From JAIEPX01 sp963725255 (GTDB lineage Bacteria; Pseudomonadota; Gammaproteobacteria; JAIEPX01): a DNA stretch of 64,000 nt. Shown piece by piece: positions 1 through 8,254 of this stretch (the first letter of the stretch is position 1; the number at the start of each line of letters is the position of its first letter). The position numbers and the translations under genes were made by a program. The stretch covers positions 372,001 through 436,000 of the forward strand of contig CAVRXV010000005.1 of assembly GCA_963725255.1 (NCBI GenBank). The letters are read 5' to 3'. A model generated the notes under the pieces. The model saw nothing but the letters and a program-made list of their open reading frames with translations, made no database searches and was not told the origin of the DNA.

Positions 1-41
1 CCCAGGTTCTCTCATCACCATTTCTCATAATTAAAAGTTCC

Positions 42-2528
42 TTAAAAAAAATTCATTCGAAGTGGTTGCGAAATTTGAGATTCTTCTCCAATTTCGGATT
101 CTACCTTCATGGTTGCATATCGAGACGTGGGCAGATAGAAAGGTGCATTTCGCACGAATTCAGAATAGGCACGCACATCAGCTTGTAATTGTTGAGTAAG
201 GTAGCTCTGATGAACCGTCACAGCTGCTCGAAAACCAACACGCATGAGACTATGCACACATTCGCGAGTGAGTGTTTTTTCTAATGCATTCTTTAATTGT
301 TTGCAAGTTTCAGTTGCGGGATTAAGTGCCTCTGCTGCTTGTAAACACTGCCTGGCTTGTTGCTTACGGTTCATTTTCAAAAAACATAGGCCTTTGATAA
401 ACAAAGACCGTTCATCTATTGATGTTAAGGATTCACAAGTCTCCACGGCATCACGATAAGCGCCGATATAATAGTGCGCTGTTGCCTTGCCTAAAGTCGC
501 TTCAATATTAGTTGGTGCCAAACTCAAACATCTTCGGAAACAGGCTAATGCTTTGAGTGGCTCACTTTGTAGATAGACTTCACCAAGCTGATGCCAGGCG
601 GGCAGTGATTTGTCATCAAGTTTCAAAATCATTCCAAGTGCGCTGATGCTCGCCGCTTTATCTTTAGATTGCATGGCTATTGACGCTTGCAGAAAATGGC
701 CTTTTATTACTGCTTCACGCTCATCTTCTGTCATTTCGCGGTTTTTGGGTCTCAGATGATTGAAATATCGATCGAGAGAGGCTCGGGCATCTGCAGGTTG
801 CTGGTTTTGGGTATAGAGACAGGCTAAATTATATATATCACTGGATTGACAGATCCCCCCGCATAGCGCCTCTTGATGTTTGATAGCAGAAGAGATATCT
901 CCTTTTAGATGATATAAACTCACTAATAGATTTTCGGCATCACGCCAAAGTGCAGGGTCCTTAACATTCTGCTGACACAATTTTTCTAATTCGCACTCCC
1001 ACTTCGGATCATGAGAGTTTGCCAGTTTTTGAGAGTAATACAGTTTCATTTGAAATCGATTTACTTCAGCCTTTTGTTCGCCTCTGGCAAGTCGTTTTGC
1101 ATTTTTCAAGGCGGATTCTACTGCTTGAAAATTGGCTCCGGCTTGTGTGGCTTGATGTAAGTGCAGAGTAACATCATGTGGAAATAGTTGTTGCCAACGA
1201 TCGAGGATTTTTTTGGTCGCTGGTTTGCCATAACCCGAGGCTTCAATTTTGGCTTCTGATTTTTTGCGGAATTGTCTATAAGGTTTCATCAATTCATCAA
1301 ATTTCGATTCTTGATCAGATGTCCTTATCGCTGGTAAAAAATCTTCAGGGGACATTTGTGTTGCAGCAAATGCAAATGCTTCCAAGGTAAATTGTGATGG
1401 TGGGTCGTCTGAATGAGAATTACGTGACTGCAACAAATCTTGCTGTACCATTCTTTGCTTTTCTTTCAAATGTTTCTCAGATCCTTTCCAAATTTCTCTA
1501 GCATTCCAAACAGAAAATTCACCTTCTGATGCCGATTGCAATTTCAAGAGATCAAGTTCAAATTGAATTTGTGCTCGGGTATTTTCATCTGCACCATATG
1601 CTAAATATTTCGCACGCAGTGATGTCTTAATATTACCGACGAGTGGTGTTTCTGTTATCGCAAAGGCTAATAATGCCAGTCCTCCAAGGATTGGATCAGA
1701 TGTTTTCGCATAAGCGAAATACGATAATTTACCCGTACGTTCATCTAATTTGAGGTGAATCCCTCCCCCACTCACGAGATTCTGAGCAGGTGAGGGTGGT
1801 GTAGGGATTGCATTTCTCGAAAGAGGTGATGCAGGGCTTGGAATAAATTTCACAGATGATGTCGGTGGTGAGGTAGAGGCTACTGCAGGGATCGGCGTTC
1901 TGCCTTCGAATACAAAATCAAATACTTTTTCTTTTGTTTGGCTGATGCATTGACTCACCCAATGTAAAGGGTATGTCACTTTTTCAAAAGCGCGATAAAG
2001 GATATCTCCTGTCATTGCGCTTTCACCAGCAAGATATCCCTCTTCAAATAGTCTGGCATCAAAAAAGCGATTCGCTTCTTCTAGTGAACGTTGCAAATTA
2101 CTTTCATGAGCGCTTCGATGATTCTCTAACACAATGTGAAGCAATCTACCGCCTTCGACCACAATAAGGACTTTGCTAATGGACAAACCGAGTAATTTGT
2201 CGACGAAAAATTGGGCCCCGAAATCTACCGTGGCATCGATGGCCGTTTTTCCGAATCCTCGCTTAAATTCACCTTCCTCGTAAGTATTTAAAAACAAAAA
2301 AGGCCCGTGTTTTAAAACGACGAATTTAAATCGAAGACCGACTTGAACTAAAAGCGCGGGATATACGAGAGGAGGACTTTTTAATACGTCATGTACCAAG
2401 GTGCGAGTGATGTCTGGCATATTGGCTTCACGATAAAACCACATCCGAGCTTGATCGATACCTTCTTGATAGGCGCTCGCCGCCGCATCTTGCAAAACAG
2501 CTTCTACCGTATCTTCTTCTATTCGCAT
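42..2528 (-). CDS. Large TPR-repeat protein of unknown function
   Basis: 828-residue protein. The C-terminal 400 residues contain helical TPR-like units (for example the stretch ALACFRRCLSLAPTNIEAT and the repeats around it), typical of protein-protein scaffolds. The N-terminal half resembles no family I know; a Ser/Pro-rich linker lies near residues 215-255. There is no signal peptide. The start is supported by a GAGGA ribosome site 6-7 bases upstream. It stands alone, read away from the toxin-antitoxin region that follows. In a host-associated bacterium it could be a secreted effector or a cytosolic scaffold; the sequence does not decide. Confidence 0.75.
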   Translation of the reverse strand: MRIEEDTVEAVLQDAAASAYQEGIDQARMWFYREANMPDITRTLVHDVLKSPPLVYPALLVQVGLRFKFVVLKHGPFLFLNTYEEGEFKRGFGKTAIDATVDFGAQFFVDKLLGLSISKVLIVVEGGRLLHIVLENHRSAHESNLQRSLEEANRFFDARLFEEGYLAGESAMTGDILYRAFEKVTYPLHWVSQCISQTKEKVFDFVFEGRTPIPAVASTSPPTSSVKFIPSPASPLSRNAIPTPPSPAQNLVSGGGIHLKLDERTGKLSYFAYAKTSDPILGGLALLAFAITETPLVGNIKTSLRAKYLAYGADENTRAQIQFELDLLKLQSASEGEFSVWNAREIWKGSEKHLKEKQRMVQQDLLQSRNSHSDDPPSQFTLEAFAFAATQMSPEDFLPAIRTSDQESKFDELMKPYRQFRKKSEAKIEASGYGKPATKKILDRWQQLFPHDVTLHLHQATQAGANFQAVESALKNAKRLARGEQKAEVNRFQMKLYYSQKLANSHDPKWECELEKLCQQNVKDPALWRDAENLLVSLYHLKGDISSAIKHQEALCGGICQSSDIYNLACLYTQNQQPADARASLDRYFNHLRPKNREMTEDEREAVIKGHFLQASIAMQSKDKAASISALGMILKLDDKSLPAWHQLGEVYLQSEPLKALACFRRCLSLAPTNIEATLGKATAHYYIGAYRDAVETCESLTSIDERSLFIKGLCFLKMNRKQQARQCLQAAEALNPATETCKQLKNALEKTLTRECVHSLMRVGFRAAVTVHQSYLTQQLQADVRAYSEFVRNAPFYLPTSRYATMKVESEIGEESQISQPLRMNFF

Positions 2529-2848
2529 TTGTGATCCTCGCTTTAGGGAAGCAGATCCTGTGAAGTAACGATTTCAGTGTCACACTAGATCATATTACGA
2601 AAAGGCGATGATAAAATCAATGCCACATCGTGATATAATTGCTTACAACAGTACACGCAAATTTATAATAGTGTACATTTTAAGTGAGTTTAGATACTTA
2701 TAAAGCGCCATAATATTATGACGACTAAACTAGCGTGAATAATTGAAATGTACTTAAACAAATTAAGTTGATTTCATCTTAAAAGAGTATGGCCAACACT
2801 ATTTGGTATTTAGACTTGTTTCTGAAATTTTGACAAAGGTAAATATCT

Positions 2849-3153
2849 ATGGCTAAGCGATCAACACAATGGCATCAGCAACTTGAAAGGAAGGTAATGA
2901 ATGATCCTGAAGCCCGTTCTGAATATGAATTTTATATGATTCAACTGGAGCTTTCTGAGAAGATGAAAAGTGCCCGAACTAAAGCATATCTGACTCAAGA
3001 AAATATTGCAGAAAAAATGAATACTAAAAAACCTGAATAACGCGATTAGAAGCTGCGGGTGGAAAAGACGGGCATTCCCTTTCGTTACTAATTTTGATTA
3101 AATATGCGGATGCTTAGGGATGCAAATTAGATTTGTTCCAATCAGGCCAAGAC
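2849..3153 (+). pseudogene. Decayed HigA-like XRE antitoxin
   Basis: An intact 63-codon frame ends at 3040 in ...NTKKPE. Reading on in another frame gives TRLEAAGGKDGHSPSLLILI, then KYADA, a stop, and GCKLDLFQSG. Together these match the usual continuation of a HigA-type helix-turn-helix antitoxin (QENIAEKMNTKKPEITRLEA...YADALGCKLDL). So the gene carries at least one frameshift near 3036 and one in-frame stop near 3115. No RelE/HigB toxin can be read upstream. The inverted pair GTACAC (2651) / GTGTAC (2671) upstream may be a former operator. The truncated 63-residue product could still be made, but lacks most of the DNA-binding fold. Confidence 0.6.
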
Positions 3154-3215
3154 ATCATAGTTAATATTAATGGATGCCACAGATGTGGTAGTGAAACCAA
3201 GAAAAATATTGCATT

Positions 3216-3256
3216 AATCTCCAATAATATGTATATTGTGCATATTATTGGAGATT
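3216..3256. promoter_or_regulatory. Perfect 16-bp inverted repeat before solo abiEi
   Basis: AATCTCCAATAATATG at 3216-3231 and its exact reverse complement at 3241-3256 are separated by 9 bases and sit 7 bases before the ATG at 3264. The right arm contains the GGAG ribosome site (3250-3253), so the site could act both as a repressor operator and, in RNA, as a hairpin hiding the ribosome site. AbiEi antitoxins are known to repress their own operon by binding inverted repeats; that this is the AbiEi site is inferred. Confidence 0.65.
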
Positions 3257-3263
3257 AAAACTC

Positions 3264-4079
3264 ATGGATGTAGATGCTTTTTTTTATGCCAATCCTGTGT
3301 TCCGTCACGATGAGTTCGTGGCTTGGAAGACACGGCAGAAAGCCCTTAAAGCGATTTCGATTAATACATCGATTCAGCATTATATATCAACAGGGAAATT
3401 GATTCGAATAAGGCGTGAGCTATACGCAGTGGCACCACCTGATAGCCTTCCTGAAAATGTATCAATTGATTCCTATTTAATTGCCGGTCGGGCTTCTCAA
3501 GATAGTATATTAGGGTATCATACAGCTCTCGAGTTGCATGGTGCTGCTTATTCATCATTTGGACAATCCACTTATCTTACTCAACATAAGAACAAACCAT
3601 TTGAATTTCGCCGACAATGGTTTCATGCAACAGCGCATCCTATCGAACTTATAAAGCAAAATAACATCAATACAAATACTACAAAAATAAATCGTCAAGG
3701 TATGGAAATATATTTAACCAATCGCGAACGAACGTATGTTGATATCCTAGATCGGATCGAATTAAGTGGAGGTTGGGAAGAGGTTTGTCGAGGATTACAA
3801 TTTTTAGCTGTGGTCGATATTGATTTGATCATCGAATATTGCTTAATGTTGAATAATGCACGACTCGCTGCAACTGTTGGATATTTTTTGGAGAAAAGGG
3901 AAGGAACGTTCAAAGCAACTGATAAACAGTTGAATCGTTTGTTATCAGTAAAACCAAAAAAACCGCAATATACGTCACGTCGCGAAAATGATACATTTGA
4001 ACTGGTAAAAAAGTGGAATATTTTATTACCACGTTCAGTCATAAATGAATCATGGGAGGAGCCAAATGTTGATGTCTAA
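3264..4079 (+). CDS. abiEi: AbiEi-family antitoxin/repressor (solo)
   Basis: 271-residue protein of the AbiEi type IV antitoxin family: N-terminal winged helix-turn-helix (about residues 1-60, with the wing-like segment GKLIRIRRELYAV), then the conserved central and C-terminal regions (LGYHTALELHG, RTYVDILDRIELSGGWEE). It aligns along its whole length with the second AbiEi at 54894-55712, including the ending W-x-E-E-P-N-x-D. The expected partner toxin AbiEii is present only as a fragment directly downstream. A 16-bp palindrome precedes the start. An orphan antitoxin like this might be retained as a regulator or as anti-addiction protection; whether it still works is unknown. Confidence 0.85.
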   Translation: MDVDAFFYANPVFRHDEFVAWKTRQKALKAISINTSIQHYISTGKLIRIRRELYAVAPPDSLPENVSIDSYLIAGRASQDSILGYHTALELHGAAYSSFGQSTYLTQHKNKPFEFRRQWFHATAHPIELIKQNNINTNTTKINRQGMEIYLTNRERTYVDILDRIELSGGWEEVCRGLQFLAVVDIDLIIEYCLMLNNARLAATVGYFLEKREGTFKATDKQLNRLLSVKPKKPQYTSRRENDTFELVKKWNILLPRSVINESWEEPNVDV

Positions 4080-4196
4080 GGAAGAATTGATGAAAGAAGC
4101 CAAAAACCAGAATTACAAGCCAGAATATTAGAGAAAGTATATCTTTTATTGAATGTGTTTCTACAATTTCTTGAAGATCTATTGGTGTTAAAATAG
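4066..4196 (+). pseudogene. Remnant of AbiEii nucleotidyltransferase toxin
   Basis: The ATG at 4066 overlaps the end of abiEi just as in the intact pair at 55.7 kb. It begins MLMSKEELMKEA. After a frame change the sequence reads PELQARILEKVYLLL and then FLQFLEDLLVLK before a TAG at 4194. This corresponds to the start of the intact toxin (RPEILEKVMYLMRILED...LVLKGGTALN) and breaks off just before the catalytic GG motif. About 90% of the gene is missing, so the toxin is dead. The rest of the interval to 4318 shows no coding signal. Confidence 0.75.
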
Positions 4197-4318
4197 TTAT
4201 GACTTATAGTGAGTACTACTTTAAACTTATTTAACTTCGACGTAGTTTGACAAAAATTACACAATATACCTATACTTTAAACTAGATAAGGTTCTCCAAT
4301 CATAGAAATGGAAAATGC

Positions 4319-5170
4319 ATGACATCGTTACCATTGTGGCTGCAGGTTATTGCTTTTATAGGCGGTATAGCTGGTATACTTTCGACAATTTACCAATTAT
4401 GGTTTGCTTTTATTGGTGCAAAAGTTAATTTGAGATTGACAAACGATTTTTTCTTTCGAATTATAGACATGGGTGAGTGTTTGTTTATTAGGTCAGTATT
4501 AATTGCTGAACATGAAAATGCCTTAATTACGAATATTCAAGCATATTTGAGTCGAATAAATCCAGAAAATACAAAGAAGTGGGAGCTTGAATTCTTAAAA
4601 TTCGGAGAAGTATTGTCAGACAACAAGAATGTTGAACCAAGTTTCTCCTTTCAATCATCAAGTCCATTCAAGTTTTTAGCTAAGGGATTGCCAGTACAGG
4701 CTGTATATTTGGCGCGTCCAAAGAGCTATGCCAATGAATATTCAGAAATCATTAAAAATTTTCACCAATCTGTGCAGCTAATTAAAAATAAAGTTTCAAA
4801 AAATATAAATAACCAAGATCAAAATAAAGATAGTCAAGCTTTCGTAAATGATATATTAGCTGAAACACGTAAACTTTCTGATCAATTTGCAGACCAGTTA
4901 TACGATAAAGTTCAATTAGAACACGGTAGGTATCAAATTGATCTTATCATGACTTATAAAAGCATTAAGGGAGTTAGTTCATATTTTAATAGGCATGTGC
5001 GGGCATCAATATATTCATTTGAAATTGAAAATAATGCAAGAGAAATGATAAAATTAGCACTTCCAGACGCTGTTTTTAATTCCGCACTCAATAGTATATT
5101 TAATATTAACAATAATATTATCTATCCTGAAATTAGACCAATTCAAATAACCGAGGATGATGCAGTATGA
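4319..5170 (+). CDS. Membrane-anchored protein of unknown function
   Basis: 283 residues. One hydrophobic segment at about residues 6-30 (LWLQVIAFIGGIAGILSTIY) without a cleavage site suggests an N-terminal membrane anchor; the rest is soluble, asparagine- and lysine-rich, with a helical stretch near residues 150-200. I recognise no family. Its stop overlaps the start of the next gene by four bases (ATGA), so the two are probably translationally coupled. The region is very AT-rich even for this genome and follows a decayed abortive-infection locus, which fits a horizontally acquired small operon. Confidence 0.65.
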   Translation: MTSLPLWLQVIAFIGGIAGILSTIYQLWFAFIGAKVNLRLTNDFFFRIIDMGECLFIRSVLIAEHENALITNIQAYLSRINPENTKKWELEFLKFGEVLSDNKNVEPSFSFQSSSPFKFLAKGLPVQAVYLARPKSYANEYSEIIKNFHQSVQLIKNKVSKNINNQDQNKDSQAFVNDILAETRKLSDQFADQLYDKVQLEHGRYQIDLIMTYKSIKGVSSYFNRHVRASIYSFEIENNAREMIKLALPDAVFNSALNSIFNINNNIIYPEIRPIQITEDDAV

Positions 5171-5469
5171 ACAGAGTTTTTAGGTTGAATGGTAAGTATT
5201 TTGGATATATTCATAATGGGTGCTTGTTTACACGGGCTGGAAACTATCTCGGTTGGCTGAAAGAAAAGGAGGTGTGGAAGAGTAATGGGCATTTTTTAGG
5301 CGTGTTGACTGATGATGCTTATATTCTTAAAAGTCAAATGAGTATCCCGCCAATACCTAAGCTTCCAAAAATTCCACCGCTTCCAACGATACCTCCAATT
5401 CCAGCAATAAATAGAGTTGGTAAGATACCTAAATTGGGTTGGATAGATGCATTGGACGAATATGATTAA
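5167..5469 (+). CDS. 4-fold beta flower family protein
   Basis: 100 residues. The first half holds short repeats of the form 'N-G-x-x-x-G-[WYV]' (LNGKYFGYIHNG, AGNYLGWLKEKE, SNGHFLGVLTDD), followed by a proline/isoleucine tail (IPPIPKLPKIPPLPTIPPIP). This layout, beta hairpin repeats plus a PPIPP-rich C-terminus, is that of the small family named '4-fold beta flower protein'. The molecular role of the family is not established as far as I know. It overlaps the membrane-anchored gene upstream by ATGA, suggesting the two products act together. Confidence 0.65.
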   Translation: MNRVFRLNGKYFGYIHNGCLFTRAGNYLGWLKEKEVWKSNGHFLGVLTDDAYILKSQMSIPPIPKLPKIPPLPTIPPIPAINRVGKIPKLGWIDALDEYD

Positions 5470-5839
5470 TTGATTAAAGTGGCTATAAGTATAGAAACCA
5501 AAATTTGACTGTATGAATAAATTATCTATAATATTTATAGATGATTTGAAAATGGTTAGATATCTCAAAGCAATTAAAGCATCAGACAATGGGGGGTAAT
5601 CACACAACATTAAGTAAATTAGTGCTATAGCTTATATAGTTCACTTCCTCAAAATTGCTCACGAACATACGTAGGACTATTAAATTCCAGCACCCCAATA
5701 ATTTTTCATATTCACGTTTTCAACGGTCTAGTAGATGAATTCCTTGAGTTTTTTGCTTCTAATAAATTTTATATCTTGTTTTCTACATCAAAATGGCAAA
5801 TCATATGAAATCGATGATGTGATATATTGCTTTGTTATT
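5470..5839. other. Gene-free AT-rich spacer
   Basis: 370 bases between the ends of two convergent genes. I see no gene remnant, repeat copy or clear intrinsic terminator here. The reverse-strand frame over 5296-5610 is a shadow of the beta-flower gene and its flank. Confidence 0.4.
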
Positions 5840-8056
5840 TCATCCTAGCATTACTCTGGCTATAGTTTCATCTAGCTCACTTAAAATAGCGTGACATCTT
5901 TCAAAATCGCGTTTTGGCTTGTCCTCTGATTTTGTGAGAGTAAATCCAATCGTGTCTCCTTTATCAATGAATTTAAAAAACTTATTTGAGTTTTGTCCAA
6001 GTTTTGCTTTAACAGCACCCCACTTTTTATCTCTTGGTTCGCTTAACGATTGTTTTGAGATTTCAACATGCATACCTTGATCTGATAATTTTTTACTAAA
6101 TGATCCAAGATTAAGGCGAGTTTGAGTAATTTGTGCTTTTGTCGGCCACGCCACTTGTGCTGAATTAATTGGAGCGAATGTATGATTAGCTAACTCAATT
6201 TGAAATGCATTATCAAAATGGGTGAATTGATGATAATGAATGCCGCCTGGTGCTGAAATTAACTTCCAAGAACCCCCGTCCTTTTTCCATTGAAAACCTG
6301 TAGGCGGGCTATCTGTGTAGTAACCATAAATGGCTTTTTCAGTATGTGAGTCACCTACGTTGTCTTGTGCAACCTGAAATGAATAGTTCCTTGGATCATA
6401 CATAAAATCTTTAATGTATTGAGAACGGCCACCCTCATTACCATATGAAATACAACCAGATAGTTTATATCTATTATATATAGAATTTGGGCCGTTAATT
6501 TTTGCTATTTTAAGTTGTTTGTCATCTTCTTCTCTTGCCGCCTTACCTCGGCCGCGTATGTTATTGTTTACATTAGCTAATCGTTTTTGTTTGTAAGATG
6601 GATCCCCATCCGCTCCAAATCTCCAAAAACAAATTGCGGGAATCTTATGTCCCATATGTATTTCTAAATCTTTTTCAGAAAATAGTAGTTTTGTATAGGC
6701 GCGCTTGTCAGCATTTTGATCACTATAAAGCTTAACAAACCAGTACTCGTCATATTGTTTATCATTAATTAATTTTTCGATATCATTGAACTCTTTTATA
6801 ATAAAATTCCGCTGCTTTTTCGTGGCCTTCGTTAGAAATTGTAAACCTTTAGTTTTTTTTATTTTAAAATTGACACTATTGCTTTCATAATAAAACTTTG
6901 CTTTATTGTTGTTATAAAACCGTAATAATACTTGTCTTGCTGTAGAAGTTAATTTTGGCTGTTTACCAGCTTTTACCGTAGGATTACCCCCAAGTGCAGA
7001 GTCTCTTTGGTCGCCGCTTTCTTCTTCCTCGCTTAAAGCCTCAACCATCGTCGAAAAATGATTAAAGGAGTAATCAAAATCTGAAGGACCATTTTTGTAT
7101 TGTAAATGCTGTAAATATGGAGAAGTTAATATGATTTGTTCTAGCAATACACCCGTTCTAATTTTACCAGCTAGAAGGCTATCTGAACGCTTACAGTGTA
7201 AAGCAAACATACGTCCATCAGATCCTATATATGGCGAACCACTATCACCTGGTTCAGTATCAAAAGTTGTGATTTCAGACAGTTGCTCAAATTGAGTGAT
7301 TGTTTTCGGGCCAATTAATGTGTTTTGCCAGTTTACTAGAGCAATATCACAGACGGCTGCAGGTGCTTGTGCCATGGCAATAAAAGCTGGATATTGGTTT
7401 TCATCAGGAATAGAGTCATATTGTTCAAGATCTAAAATTTGAATTTCAGCAATAATGTAATCTTGTTTAAAATTTGCTCCGTCTTCAATCAATCCCATTT
7501 GATAGAACAGTTTTGTTGCTGGGCTATACAATATAAAGCGACCAATTGGGGATTCATTAAAAATATGTCTTGCAGATATCATGTGACGTTTACCTATCAC
7601 AGTAGCATAACCAATTTGCTGAACATATCCGGAAAACAGCTCTTTTGACATTATTTGAGGATCAGATAACGTTGTAAACTGTAACCCATTGTACACTATG
7701 AGAACTCTTCGTCGTGCTCTTTGAATGTGTTGATTATTTGGTGATGGAATACCAGTTGCATCTCCATCCTGCATCGCAGAGGCAAACTGTACTGGCGGTT
7801 TTAGAGATGGGTCTAATGTTCCTACTGGTTCACTTGAAGACGTTTTTAATTTTAATAGCCTGATTTGCGCATTCAATCTTGATAACACAATTGAAGCTAA
7901 TGGAGTTTTGGAGCTATTCAAATATTTAACAACATCTATTGAAAGATCACTATTTTCATTTATACATGCTGCAAATGAATCAATAGCACTCTTTAATTGT
8001 CCTTCACTTAAGCTTCTGCAGCCTAAATTAAAGCACTCTAAAGCTCTATCATGCAT
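5840..8056 (-). CDS. Trypsin-like serine protease fused to an unknown C-terminal domain
   Basis: 738 residues. Residues 1-60 look like a TPR-type helical pair (ALECFNLGCRSLSEGQLKSA). Residues 115-310 carry a trypsin-fold triad: H164 in SARHIF, D237 in VCDIALV, S272 in EPGDSGSPY. Residues 360-738 form an unrecognised domain rich in aromatic and basic residues (MGHKIPAICFWRFG, TGFQWKKDGGSWKLISAPGG). No signal peptide is present, so the protease is either cytosolic or exported by a signal-less route; delivery into a host cell is one inference. An AAGGAG ribosome site supports the start at 8056. The C-terminal domain might be a toxin-type nuclease (GHKIP) but the evidence is thin. Confidence 0.75.
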   Translation of the reverse strand: MHDRALECFNLGCRSLSEGQLKSAIDSFAACINENSDLSIDVVKYLNSSKTPLASIVLSRLNAQIRLLKLKTSSSEPVGTLDPSLKPPVQFASAMQDGDATGIPSPNNQHIQRARRRVLIVYNGLQFTTLSDPQIMSKELFSGYVQQIGYATVIGKRHMISARHIFNESPIGRFILYSPATKLFYQMGLIEDGANFKQDYIIAEIQILDLEQYDSIPDENQYPAFIAMAQAPAAVCDIALVNWQNTLIGPKTITQFEQLSEITTFDTEPGDSGSPYIGSDGRMFALHCKRSDSLLAGKIRTGVLLEQIILTSPYLQHLQYKNGPSDFDYSFNHFSTMVEALSEEEESGDQRDSALGGNPTVKAGKQPKLTSTARQVLLRFYNNNKAKFYYESNSVNFKIKKTKGLQFLTKATKKQRNFIIKEFNDIEKLINDKQYDEYWFVKLYSDQNADKRAYTKLLFSEKDLEIHMGHKIPAICFWRFGADGDPSYKQKRLANVNNNIRGRGKAAREEDDKQLKIAKINGPNSIYNRYKLSGCISYGNEGGRSQYIKDFMYDPRNYSFQVAQDNVGDSHTEKAIYGYYTDSPPTGFQWKKDGGSWKLISAPGGIHYHQFTHFDNAFQIELANHTFAPINSAQVAWPTKAQITQTRLNLGSFSKKLSDQGMHVEISKQSLSEPRDKKWGAVKAKLGQNSNKFFKFIDKGDTIGFTLTKSEDKPKRDFERCHAILSELDETIARVMLG

Positions 8057-8254
8057 GATCTACTCCTTACGCTTAGTACAGCTATACTATATAAAATAAT
8101 TTTGATTTTGTAAATTATTGAATACAATTGTAGCAATTGTTGAGAGGTGTCTAAGATTTGGCCAACTAACTTTTAATGAACTTATATGCATATCCATGCA
8201 TAATTTTATTGATAATAAAGAATCAATCAGAGAATACTCTCATAAAATTCAACT

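Noticed and set aside
5840..6950. HNH-type toxin nuclease in the protease tail (GHKIP)
   Set aside because: Only one His motif; the rest of an HNH site cannot be found, so no function was assigned.
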